DNA of 64,000 nucleotides, taken from assembly GCF_000931445.1 (NCBI RefSeq), contig NZ_CP010849.1:5022001-5086000 (forward strand), written 5' to 3'. Shown piece after piece: positions 51,675-60,107 of this stretch (position 1 is its first letter; the number at the start of each line of letters is the position of its first letter). A model generated the notes under the pieces. The model ran no database searches. It worked only from the letters and a program-made list of their open reading frames with translations, and was not told the DNA's origin. Made by a program: the position numbers and the translations under genes. This stretch comes from Streptomyces cyaneogriseus subsp. noncyanogenus (GTDB taxonomy: Bacteria > Actinomycetota > Actinomycetes > Streptomycetales > Streptomycetaceae).

Positions 51675-52271
51675 GTGTCAGCCGACCCACTGCACCGCGC
51701 CGGAACGCCGCAGCGCAGCACGACGAGCCCGCTTCCGGGCGGCTCGACGGCGAGCGCGATCGAGATCCGCAGGAGCACCCGTCGACGCAGGACGGTCTCC
51801 GCCTACCGCGAGGGCGATCGCACCGTCGTGCTCATCCCCGCCCGGATGTCCGAGGCGGAGGAGCAGCGCTGGGTGAGTGTCATGCTCGACAAACTGGCCG
51901 CACAGGAGAGCAAACGCCTCCTCGGCGACGCCGAGCTGGCCGAGCGCGCCGAGCGGCTGTCCGCCCAGTACCTCGACGGACGGGCCCGGCCCCGCTCGGT
52001 CCGCTGGGTCACGAACCAGAACACCCGCTGGGGCTCGTGCACCCCCGCCGAGGGCAGCATCCGGCTGTCGCACCGCCTGCAGGGCATGCCCGAATACGTC
52101 GTCGACTACGTCCTCCTCCACGAACTGGCCCATCTGCTGGTGCCGGGCCACGGACCCCGCTTCTGGCGGCTGCTGGAGGCGTACCCGCGGACCGAGCGGG
52201 CCCGGGGCTACCTGGAGGGTGTGGTCGCCGCCGGCCGGCTGCCGCACGTCCCCGGCGCGCGCGACGAGTAG
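51675..52271 (+). CDS. YgjP/WLM-type zinc metallopeptidase
   Basis: A 198-aa M48-related metallopeptidase (DUF45/YgjP). The motif HELAHLLVPGHG (about 154) supplies the two zinc His and the catalytic Glu, with the third His in PGHG. RWGSCTPAEGSIRLSHRL (about 120) is the family signature. It is cytoplasmic with no signal peptide. The GTG at 51675 follows TACGGT closely (leaderless); the long upstream frame overlaps the divergent gene and is rejected. In E. coli, YgjP relatives associate with phosphohydrolase YgjQ. The role here is unknown. Confidence 0.8.
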   Translation: MSADPLHRAGTPQRSTTSPLPGGSTASAIEIRRSTRRRRTVSAYREGDRTVVLIPARMSEAEEQRWVSVMLDKLAAQESKRLLGDAELAERAERLSAQYLDGRARPRSVRWVTNQNTRWGSCTPAEGSIRLSHRLQGMPEYVVDYVLLHELAHLLVPGHGPRFWRLLEAYPRTERARGYLEGVVAAGRLPHVPGARDE

Positions 52272-52378
52272 GCCGGGCGGCACGCCTTTCACGCGCGCGC
52301 GACGAGCAGGCCGGGCGGCCGTCCACGCGCGCGTGCGACGAGCCGGCCCGCCGTCCACGCGCGCGCGTGCGCGTGGAC
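52256..52378 (+). repeat. CG-alternating imperfect tandem repeats with terminal hairpin
   Basis: Three units of about 35 bases built on CGCGCGCGACGAGYAGGCCG start at the end of the YgjP-like gene. The last part is alternating purine/pyrimidine (CACGCGCGCGCGTGCGCGTG) and forms a 10-bp hairpin GTCCACGCGC / GCGCGTGGAC at 52353-52378, probably the terminator. The rest of the gap to 52623 has no gene; CTGTACCG occurs twice at about 52529-52550. Confidence 0.65.
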
Positions 52379-52623
52379 GCCCTTCTGCGCGGCCCGCACA
52401 TCGGCACAGCCGCCGTCGACGCGCCGCGTGTGAGCGGATGCGCCGCCCGCGCGTGCGGGCCGCCGGAGCCTGCCGCGCACCCGCGTGTGCCCGCGCGTGC
52501 CCAACCCCCGCGGGCCCGGCCGCCTGTTCTGTACCGGATCTGTACCGACTTCCTCCGGTGTCCGGAAATTGCCGTTAGCCTGTCGCGACGCACTCGCATT
52601 CGAATGGGGGACGGTCGTAACGC

Positions 52624-54249
52624 ATGGCCAGGGAATTCCAACGCGGCCACAAGGCCAGGATCAGTGACCTCACCGCCGGTACGGATCTGTACGTAGGCGT
52701 GCAGATCTCCGGCCCGGGGCTGACCTTCGACATCAGTTGCTTCGGCCTCGACGCCGCCGAACGGCTCTCGGACGACCGGTACTTCGTCTTCTACAACCAG
52801 CCGAAGTCCCCCGAGGAGTCCGTGCAGCTCCTGGGCCCCCAGGCGGGCGACACGGAGTCCTTCCGGGTCACGTTGGACAGGATCCCGCCACAGATACACA
52901 AGCTGTCCTTCACGGCGACGATCGACGGCGCCGGCCAGATGTCGCAGATCGGCCCGGGCTGCCTGCGCATCGTCGCGGGCGGCGAGGAAGTGGCCCGGTA
53001 CCCCTTCGACGGGACGGAGTTCTCCACCGAACGGGCCGTCATGCTGGGCGACCTGTACCTGAAGGACGTGTGGCGGTTCGCGGCGGTCGGGCAGGGCTTC
53101 GACGGCGGCCTGGAGGCGCTGCTGAAGCACTTCGGCGGCGAGGTGGCCGAGGAGGAGGCCCCCGCCGCGCCGCAGCCGCAGCCGGGTGCCGCGCCCGGCT
53201 TCGCGCCGCCCCCGCACGCCGCCGCCCCGCCCGCCCCGGCACCCGAGCCCCCCGCGTTCGCCGCCCCGCCCGCCCCCGCACCGGCCCCCGTCGCGCCCCC
53301 CGGCCCCCCGGCGCACGCCGCGCCGACGGTGCCCGCGGGCGTACCGGCTCCGCCCCCCGGCACCGTGCCCCCGCCCGCCCCCGCACCGCAGGGCGCCCCG
53401 TTCACGCCCCCCGGAGGCCCGTTCACGCCCCCCGGAGGCCCGTTCACACCGCCCGGCGCCCCGTTCACACCGCCCCCGGGCGCCGCGGTGCCCCCCGGGG
53501 GACCCTTCACCCCTCCGCCGGGTGTCCCCGCCTTCCCCGGCCAGGCCCCGGCCTTCGGCGGGGGAGCGGTGCTCGCGCCCGTCCCGCCGGAGGCCGGCCT
53601 GCGGGCCGTTCTGACGAAGTACGCCGAAGCCCCGGTGGGCGACCGCTGGACCGAGCAGAATCCGCAGCTCGTCCGGGCGACCCTCACCAAGGGCGCGAAC
53701 ATCCTCGCCAAGCAGGGCAGCATGGTCGCCTACCAGGGCGACATCGACTTCGCCCACAAGGGCTCCGGCCTGCTCGGCAAGCTGACCGGGCAGCTCACCG
53801 GCCAGGGCATGTCCCTGATGCGGTGCTCCGGCGACGGCGAGGTGTTCCTCGCCGACGAGGCCAGCCGCCTGTTCGTGATCCGGCTCCAGGGCGAGCAGCT
53901 CTACACCAGCGCGCGCGGGGTCCTCGCCTTCGACGAGGGGCTGGAGACCGAGGTCCGCCGCATCGAGGGCGCCGGCCTGCCGGGCGGCGGCCTGTTCAGC
54001 ATGCTCTTCTCCGGCACGGGCGCCGTCGTCGTCAAGACGCGGGGCGTTCCCGTGGTGCTGCCGGTGGGCCCGGCGACGTACGTCGACGGCAACGCCGTCA
54101 TCGCCTGGTCGGCGGGAGCGCAGGCCGTGACCACGACGTCGGTGCGGCTGCGCCGTTCCGGGTACGCGCGGCAGTCCTCGGAGGCCGTGAACCTCCAGTT
54201 CCGGGGCGCCCCGGGCAATTTCGTCGTCGTCCAGCCCTTCGAGGTGTGA
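52624..54249 (+). CDS. TerD domain - Pro-rich linker - AIM24 domain fusion protein
   Basis: A 541-aa protein. Residues 1-185 are a TerD/TerE domain (ISDLTAGTDLYVGVQISGPG, FDISCFGLDAAERLSDDRYF, VFYNQPKSPE, GQMSQIGPG). Residues 186-330 are an Ala/Pro-rich linker with PFTPPGG repeats. Residues 335-541 are an AIM24-type beta-helix domain (QNPQLVRATLTKGANILAKQ and GSMVAYQG; GAPGNFVVVQPFEV). TerD domains bind Ca2+ and belong to tellurite/stress ter systems; AIM24 is their frequent partner. It is the first gene of a three-gene operon. Confidence 0.88.
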   Translation: MAREFQRGHKARISDLTAGTDLYVGVQISGPGLTFDISCFGLDAAERLSDDRYFVFYNQPKSPEESVQLLGPQAGDTESFRVTLDRIPPQIHKLSFTATIDGAGQMSQIGPGCLRIVAGGEEVARYPFDGTEFSTERAVMLGDLYLKDVWRFAAVGQGFDGGLEALLKHFGGEVAEEEAPAAPQPQPGAAPGFAPPPHAAAPPAPAPEPPAFAAPPAPAPAPVAPPGPPAHAAPTVPAGVPAPPPGTVPPPAPAPQGAPFTPPGGPFTPPGGPFTPPGAPFTPPPGAAVPPGGPFTPPPGVPAFPGQAPAFGGGAVLAPVPPEAGLRAVLTKYAEAPVGDRWTEQNPQLVRATLTKGANILAKQGSMVAYQGDIDFAHKGSGLLGKLTGQLTGQGMSLMRCSGDGEVFLADEASRLFVIRLQGEQLYTSARGVLAFDEGLETEVRRIEGAGLPGGGLFSMLFSGTGAVVVKTRGVPVVLPVGPATYVDGNAVIAWSAGAQAVTTTSVRLRRSGYARQSSEAVNLQFRGAPGNFVVVQPFEV

Positions 54250-54257
54250 GGCAGTCC

Positions 54258-54935
54258 ATGGACCTCCAGACACTCAACGAGCACCGCCCCGCGGCCACCG
54301 GCGTCCGGATGAGCGTGCACAGCTCCAAGACCCTCAAGGTCACCATGGTCACCGGGCAGGACCTGTACGCGAAGGCCGGCTCGATGATCGCCTACGACGG
54401 GTACGTCCAGTTCGAGGGCGCCCCGGCCGGTCTGCGCCGCACGGCGGAGGAGATGGTGACCGGCGAGGGCGGCAGGCTGATGCTCTGCCGCGGCGACGGC
54501 GACCTCTACCTCGCCGACTACGGCGGCGAGGTCCTCGTCGTCCACCTGAACGACGAGGCCCTGTCCGTCAACGGTCCCACGCTGCTGGCCTGCGACGCCT
54601 CCCTGCAACTGACCATCGAACCGGTCAAGGGCCTGGCGAAGCTGTCCGGCTCGGGGCTGACCAACCTGGTGATCCGGGGGACCGGATGGGTGGCCCTGGT
54701 CAGCCGGGGCATGCCCATCTCCCTCGACTGCGCCGAGCGGGACACCTACGTCGACCCGGACGCCCTGATCGCCTGGACCGACGGCCTCGACATGAAGGCC
54801 CGGCGCACGATCAAGGCGAGCGCCCTGATCGGCCGGGGCAGCGGCGAGGCGTTCCAGGTCGGTTTCCGGGGGCAGGGCTTCGTGGTCGTCCAGCCCAGCG
54901 AGGACACCGGCGACCGCTTCAAGATCCGTGGCTGA
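54258..54935 (+). CDS. AIM24 family protein
   Basis: A 225-aa single AIM24 domain: VHSSKTLKVTMVTGQDLYAK, GSMIAYDGYVQFEG, MLCRGDGDLYLADYGGEVLV, YVDPDALIAWTDGL, and the closing GFRGQGFVVVQPSED. It is paralogous to the C-terminal domain of the preceding gene and to the following gene. It starts eight bases after the preceding stop codon. Cytoplasmic; no catalytic residues are known for the family. Confidence 0.85.
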   Translation: MDLQTLNEHRPAATGVRMSVHSSKTLKVTMVTGQDLYAKAGSMIAYDGYVQFEGAPAGLRRTAEEMVTGEGGRLMLCRGDGDLYLADYGGEVLVVHLNDEALSVNGPTLLACDASLQLTIEPVKGLAKLSGSGLTNLVIRGTGWVALVSRGMPISLDCAERDTYVDPDALIAWTDGLDMKARRTIKASALIGRGSGEAFQVGFRGQGFVVVQPSEDTGDRFKIRG

Positions 54936-54962
54936 CCGGGGCTGAGGGGAGCACCAGCACAC

Positions 54963-55715
54963 ATGCACAGCACACTCTTCGCGCACATCCCGGTGGAGTC
55001 CACCGGGCGCTACACGCTGCAGAATCCGCAGTTGCTCAAGACCGCCATCGACCAGGGCGGCAACCCGGTCCTGGCCCGCCAGGGCGCCATGGTCGCCTTC
55101 GAGGGGCACATCGAGTTCGACAGCCAGTACCGCAACCGGAGCTGGCGCAACGTCGAACGCATGACCGGCGAGCAGCTGGAGCTGATGCGCTGCAAGGGCA
55201 ACGGCGTCGTCTACCTGGCCAACTTCGCGCAGCACCTGCACATCATGGACGTCGGCCGCGGCATCACCGCCGACTCCTCGGCGATCCTCGCCTTCGACGG
55301 CTCCCTCAACGTGGGGATCGTCGCCGTCGACAGCGCCGTGGAGATCGCCGCCGCGGGCGCGTACAACCTGGAGCTGTCCGGCTCGGGGCAGGTCGTCCTG
55401 ATGACCTCCGGCGAGCCGCTGGTCCTGGAGGTGACGCCGGAGCAGAACGTCTGCTGCGACGCCGACGCGGTCATCGCCTGGTCCACGTCGCTGCGCACGC
55501 AGCTCCAGGCGCCCACCTCCACCTCCGCCGTGTGGCGCCGCCGCGGCTCCACCGGCGAGGGATGGGAGATGCAGTTCTCGGGCAACGGCTACGTCCTGGT
55601 GCAGCCGAGCGAGCTGCTGCCGCCGCAGCACCTGCGCGGCTCGGGGCTGCTCGGCCAGTTCGGCATGGGGTCGGGCGGACTCAGCGGGAACTCGCTCGGC
55701 GGCAGCCGTAGCTGA
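54963..55715 (+). CDS. AIM24 family protein
   Basis: A 250-aa third AIM24 paralogue: GRYTLQNPQLLKTAIDQGGN, LARQGAMVAFEGHIEFDSQY, LMRCKGNGVVYLANFAQHLH, CDADAVIAWSTSL, and FSGNGYVLVQPSELLPPQ, ending in a Gly/Ser tail. It is 27 bases after the previous gene with GAGGGGAG upstream. Three AIM24 domains in one operon suggest a hetero-oligomer working with the TerD domain. Confidence 0.85.
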   Translation: MHSTLFAHIPVESTGRYTLQNPQLLKTAIDQGGNPVLARQGAMVAFEGHIEFDSQYRNRSWRNVERMTGEQLELMRCKGNGVVYLANFAQHLHIMDVGRGITADSSAILAFDGSLNVGIVAVDSAVEIAAAGAYNLELSGSGQVVLMTSGEPLVLEVTPEQNVCCDADAVIAWSTSLRTQLQAPTSTSAVWRRRGSTGEGWEMQFSGNGYVLVQPSELLPPQHLRGSGLLGQFGMGSGGLSGNSLGGSRS

Positions 55716-55743
55716 GCACCACCCCGGTCAGCCGCCCGCGCGA

Positions 55744-55793
55744 GCGCACGGGTAAGGGGCGACCGCTTTGGCGGTCGCCCCTTACCCGTGCGC
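55744..55793. terminator. very long bidirectional terminator hairpin
   Basis: A perfect 23-bp stem (55744-55766 with 55771-55793) and loop TTTG, between the AIM24 operon and the convergent Nudix gene. Confidence 0.9.
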
Positions 55794-55824
55794 CGTGCGC
55801 CCCGGTTCCCGTCCGTGCCCGGGG

Positions 55825-56346
55825 TCAGGAACCGAGCTTCGCGCGCGTCGCCTCCACCAGCCGTACGACCGACTCGTCGGCCACGTCCGCGACCTGCGCG
55901 TAGGGGAACCAGCGAAGGTCGAGGGACTCGTCGCTGATCGCCTCCACGGCCCCGGCCGGGGCCAGGGCCGCGTACTGCACGTCCAGGTGCCAGGCACAGG
56001 GCGTGTGATGGCGGTCCAGCCGCACCGGGCCGCCGGGCAGCAGGGCGAGCCCCGCGACGCCGGACTCCTCGGTCGCCTCCCGCAGGGCGGCCGCCGCCAG
56101 GCCGGCGTCACCGGGCTCGCAGTGGCCGCCCATCTGGAGCCACATGCGCAGCTTGCGGTGGAGGGTGAGCAGCACCCGCCCGCCTTCGGCGTCCACCACC
56201 AGGGCGCTCGCCGTGATGTGCCCGTCCGCGCAGGACTTCCACATGCCGTCCGGATGCGCCGCCAGGTGATCCAGATAGAGCTGCCGGAGCTCCTCCTGGC
56301 CCTCGTACGCCTTCAGCACGAGGGCCGCGTCGTCGTGCAGGCTCAC
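55825..56346 (-). CDS. Nudix hydrolase
   Basis: A 173-aa Nudix protein. The box reads GGHCEPGDAGLAAAALREAT followed by EESGV, with Asp instead of Glu at the first acidic position and one extra residue before RE, a variant typical of this actinobacterial subfamily. Flanking regions are HITASALVVDAEGGRVLLT and SLDLRWFPYAQV. Substrate unknown; NTP-pyrophosphatase-like housecleaning is plausible. Its GTG start overlaps the stop of the DUF2342 gene by four bases. Confidence 0.85.
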   Translation of the reverse strand: MSLHDDAALVLKAYEGQEELRQLYLDHLAAHPDGMWKSCADGHITASALVVDAEGGRVLLTLHRKLRMWLQMGGHCEPGDAGLAAAALREATEESGVAGLALLPGGPVRLDRHHTPCAWHLDVQYAALAPAGAVEAISDESLDLRWFPYAQVADVADESVVRLVEATRAKLGS

Positions 56347-57797
56347 TCGGCGCCGTCGCCCTCGGCCTCGTCCGGCTTCTTCCCGAGGTCGGGCTTCTTC
56401 TCCAGGTCGGGCTTCTTGCCGGCCGCCTCGCCGAGCATCTTGTCCAGCTCGGAGAAGTCGAGGTGCTCGCGGTGGACGAAGCCGTCCGGGTCGTCCAGGT
56501 CGGTCGCCGTCGGCAGCATGTCCGGGTGGGCCCACAGACCGTCCCGGCCGTCGACCCCGCGCGCGTCCGTCAGGGACGCCCACAGACGCGAGGCGTCGCG
56601 CAGGCGGCGCGGGCGCAGCTCCAGGCCGATCAGCGTGGCGAAGGTCTGCTCGGCCGGGCCGCCCGAGGCGCGGCGGCGGCGCAGCGTCTCGCGCAGCGCG
56701 TCGGCGGAGCCCAGGCGCGGCTTGGCGGCGGCGTGCACCACCGCGTCCACCCAGCCCTCGACCAGCGCCAGCGCCGTCTCCAGACGGGCCAGGGCGGCCT
56801 TCTGCTCCGGCGTGTCCTCCGGCTGGAACATGCCCTGCTGGAGAGCTTCCTGCAACTGCTCGGGGTTCTGCGGGTCGAACTGGCCGACCACGTCCTCCAG
56901 CTTGGCGGTGTCCACCTTGATGCCGCGGGCGTAGCCGTCGACCGCGCCGAACAGGTGCGAGCGCAGCCACGGCACATGCGCGAACAGGCGCTGGTGGGCC
57001 GCCTCGCGCAGGGCGAGGTACAGCCGCACCTCGTCCTTCGGCACGCCCAGGTCCTTGCCGAACGTCTCGATGTTCGCCGGCAGCAGCGCGGCCTTGCCGG
57101 CCGGGCCGAGCGGCAGGCCGATGTCGGACGAGCCGACGACCTCACCGGCGAGCACGCCGACGGCCTGCCCGATCTGGGTGCCGAACATGGCGCCGCCCAT
57201 CGACCGCATCATGCCGATCAGCGGGCCGGCCATGGCCTGCATCTCCTCGGGCAGGACGTCGCCCATGGCGGTGCCGACGCGCTCGGCCACCGGGTCGACC
57301 AGTTCCCGCCAGGCGGGCAGGGTCGCCTCGACCCACTCCGCGCGGCTCCAGGCCACCGCGGAGCCGGCCCCGGAGGGCAGGGCGGTCACATCGTCCAGCC
57401 ACAGGTCGGCCAGGCGCACGGCCTCCTGGACCGCGGAGCGCTCGGCGGGGCCGATGCTGGCGTCCTTGGTGCCGTCCGGGGCGCCCTGGGCGACCGTCTG
57501 GCGGGCGATCTGCTTGGCCATGTCCCAGTTCACCGGGCCGCCCTCGTAGGAGAGCATCTGGCCCAGCTGCTGGAACGCGGCGCCCAGGTCGGTGGGGTTC
57601 AGCGAACCGAACATGGCAGCGAACGGATTGTCCGCTCCGGGGCCACCCAGGCCGCCTCCGGCGCCGGGCAGCGACCCGAAACCGAACGGATTGGCCGGTC
57701 CCTGCCCACCACCGCTCTGCTGGTCCTTCTTCTTGCCTTCGTCGCCGTCGTCCGGCTCCTCCGGCGGAAGGCCGAATCCGAATGGGGTGTCACTCAC
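56343..57797 (-). CDS. DUF2342/zincin-like metalloprotease-type protein
   Basis: A 484-aa protein of the DUF2342 (zinc-dependent metalloprotease) family. The N-terminus is Gly/Pro-rich with FGFG motifs. The core includes WSRAEWVEATLPAWRELVDP, LPEEMQAMAGPLIGMMRSMG, GTQIGQAVGVLAGEVVGSSD, YLALREAAHQRLFAHVPWLR (Glu and His likely catalytic, about 265) and the GWVDAVVHAA region. The C-terminus has three KKPD repeats. The GTG at 57797 has GAGGA five bases upstream. The conserved mycobacterial neighbour order is kept. Confidence 0.85.
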   Translation of the reverse strand: MSDTPFGFGLPPEEPDDGDEGKKKDQQSGGGQGPANPFGFGSLPGAGGGLGGPGADNPFAAMFGSLNPTDLGAAFQQLGQMLSYEGGPVNWDMAKQIARQTVAQGAPDGTKDASIGPAERSAVQEAVRLADLWLDDVTALPSGAGSAVAWSRAEWVEATLPAWRELVDPVAERVGTAMGDVLPEEMQAMAGPLIGMMRSMGGAMFGTQIGQAVGVLAGEVVGSSDIGLPLGPAGKAALLPANIETFGKDLGVPKDEVRLYLALREAAHQRLFAHVPWLRSHLFGAVDGYARGIKVDTAKLEDVVGQFDPQNPEQLQEALQQGMFQPEDTPEQKAALARLETALALVEGWVDAVVHAAAKPRLGSADALRETLRRRRASGGPAEQTFATLIGLELRPRRLRDASRLWASLTDARGVDGRDGLWAHPDMLPTATDLDDPDGFVHREHLDFSELDKMLGEAAGKKPDLEKKPDLGKKPDEAEGDGAE

Positions 57798-57989
57798 GGG
57801 GTTCCTCGGCTGGTAGGGCCACCGGTTCTTTCCGGCGGCACGGCTGCCCGACAACACCACCCAGCGTAGACACCCGGGGCGCATCGGGCCTCGGTGCTTG
57901 GCCGGCCGGCGGCCTGCGGCAGGATGGATGCCACCTGGTACGTACGCGTCACCCGCGCCCGTACTGAAGACAACCGCTGGAGACGCCCG

Positions 57990-59111
57990 GTGAGTTCCCC
58001 AGATCCGCAGGTTCGCGCAGCGCGAAACCAGTCAACCAGTCCCGCCGGCCCGAACGCACGCGGACCCGTCGTCGCGGTGACCGGCGCCGCCTCCGGCGTC
58101 GGCGCCCTGCTCACCGCGCGGCTCGCCGCGTCGGCCGAGGTCAGGCGGGTCATCGCCCTCGACGAGAAGCGCGGCGAGTGCGCCGCCGCGCAGTGGCACG
58201 TCCTGGACGTGCGGGACCCGGCCATCGCGGACAGACTGCGTGGTGCGGACGTGGTCGTGCACCTGGCGCTCGACCTCGACCTGGAGACCGACGCAGCCGC
58301 CCGGACGGCCTACAACGTCCGGGGGACGCAGACCGTGCTCACCGCCGCGGCGGCGGCCGGCGTCCACCGGGTCGTGCTGTGCACCTCGGCGATGGTCTAC
58401 GGCGCGCTGCCCGACAACGAGCTGCCGCTGTCGGAGGACGCCGAGCTGCGCGCGACGGCCGAGGCCACCGGCGTCGGGGACCTGCTGGAGATCGAGCGGC
58501 TGGCCCGCCGGGCCCCGCGCGCCCACCCCGGGCTCAACGTCACCGTCGTCCGGCCCGCCATCCTGGTCGGCGGCACGGACACCGCGCTGACCAGGTACTT
58601 CGAGTCGCCCCGGCTGCTGGTCGTGGCCGGGTCCCGCCCCGCGTGGCAGTTCTGCCACGTCGAGGACCTGTGCGGCGCCCTGGAGTACGCCGTGCTGGAG
58701 AAGGTCGACGGGGAGCTGGCCGTCGGCTGCGAGGGCTGGCTGGAGCAGGAGGAGGTCGAGGAGCTCAGCGGCATCCGGCGCATGGAGCTGCCGTCGGCGG
58801 TCGCCCTGGGCGCGGCGGCCCGGCTGCACCGGATCGGCCTCACCCCCTCCCCGGCCGGGGACCTGGCCTACACGATGTACCCCTGGGTGGTGAGCGGCAG
58901 CCGGCTGCACGACGCCGGGTGGCGGCCCAAGTACACCAACGAGGAGGTGCTCGCCGAACTGCTGGAGGAGGTGGCCGGGCGGCACACGGTGGCCGGGCGG
59001 CGCCTGGGCCGCAAGGACGCCACGGCGGCGGGTGCCGCGGGTGCCACGGTGGCGCTGCTGGGCGCCGCGGCGGTGGTGCGGCGGGCACGCAAGGCCCGGC
59101 GGCGCATCTGA
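57990..59111 (+). CDS. extended SDR-like protein with degenerate catalytic site and C-terminal membrane segment
   Basis: A 373-aa NAD(P)-binding protein. The Rossmann motif VTGAASGVGALL (about 30) and HLALDLDLETDAAARTAYNV with GTQTVL are typical of extended SDRs. TSAMVYGA holds Ser and a Tyr, but the expected YxxxK is replaced by DLLEIER, so dehydrogenase chemistry is doubtful. Residues 345-365 form a hydrophobic segment (AAGAAGATVALLGAAAVV) followed by an Arg-rich end, suggesting membrane attachment. The GTG at 57990 has GGAG seven bases upstream. Confidence 0.75.
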   Translation: MSSPDPQVRAARNQSTSPAGPNARGPVVAVTGAASGVGALLTARLAASAEVRRVIALDEKRGECAAAQWHVLDVRDPAIADRLRGADVVVHLALDLDLETDAAARTAYNVRGTQTVLTAAAAAGVHRVVLCTSAMVYGALPDNELPLSEDAELRATAEATGVGDLLEIERLARRAPRAHPGLNVTVVRPAILVGGTDTALTRYFESPRLLVVAGSRPAWQFCHVEDLCGALEYAVLEKVDGELAVGCEGWLEQEEVEELSGIRRMELPSAVALGAAARLHRIGLTPSPAGDLAYTMYPWVVSGSRLHDAGWRPKYTNEEVLAELLEEVAGRHTVAGRRLGRKDATAAGAAGATVALLGAAAVVRRARKARRRI

Positions 59112-59241
59112 GGCGGGGCCGCGCGCCCCGCCCCGCCTGCGGGGGAGGCCCGGCCTCTGTAGGAGGCTCCAAACGGGTACGCGCGCGTGCCGGGTGATGA
59201 CGCTATTCCGCGCCGCCGCCGCGGTGGGGCACGATGGGCCC

Positions 59242-59703
<462 letters not shown>

Positions 59704-59824
59704 CGGCCCCCGGGCGTGTCGCGCCGCGGGCTCTTCCCCGCCGGACACCGTCCCCGCCGTCACGGGGCCCGCAGCGGCCTTCCCCCGGCCCCCGGGTTGC
59801 GTAACCGCCCCCCGGGCGTGAGCG

Positions 59825-59847
59825 TTGTCACTGCGGATGGTTAATCT
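59825..59847 (+). promoter_or_regulatory. promoter with near PafBC-type motif
   Basis: TTGTCACTG (59825-59833), eight bases, TAATCT (59842-59847), one mismatch from TTGTCRGTG-N8-TAnnnT. It lies 45 bases ahead of the small membrane-protein ATG. Confidence 0.4.
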
Positions 59848-59892
59848 GCTGATCAGTCAGTGGCGGACGCTCATCGGGGTTGGGAGGTCGGC

Positions 59893-60057
59893 ATGGCGGC
59901 GCTTGCCTGGTTGCTGATTCCGCTCGTTGCTGCGATCGGCGCGGGTCTGTGGGGAAGCTGGGCCAACCGCACCCGGAAGGTGCGCGGTGACGGTCCCGAG
60001 CTCGACGGATATGCCCGTTTCTGCGCGGCCATGGAGAAGCCCCACTCCCGCACCTGA
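59893..60057 (+). CDS. small single-span membrane protein (54 aa)
   Basis: A 54-aa protein: one membrane span (AALAWLLIPLVAAIGAGLWG), then a basic stretch (NRTRKVRGDG) and a soluble tail ending FCAAMEKPHSRT. GGGAGG is five bases before the ATG. It lies 50 bases upstream of the PDZ-protease gene, so a functional link to that membrane protease is possible but unproven. Confidence 0.65.
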   Translation: MAALAWLLIPLVAAIGAGLWGSWANRTRKVRGDGPELDGYARFCAAMEKPHSRT

Positions 60058-60107
60058 GCGGACGGCCCTGACAGTGCGCCGACAGAACCGTCCCTTACTG
60101 TCGTGAC

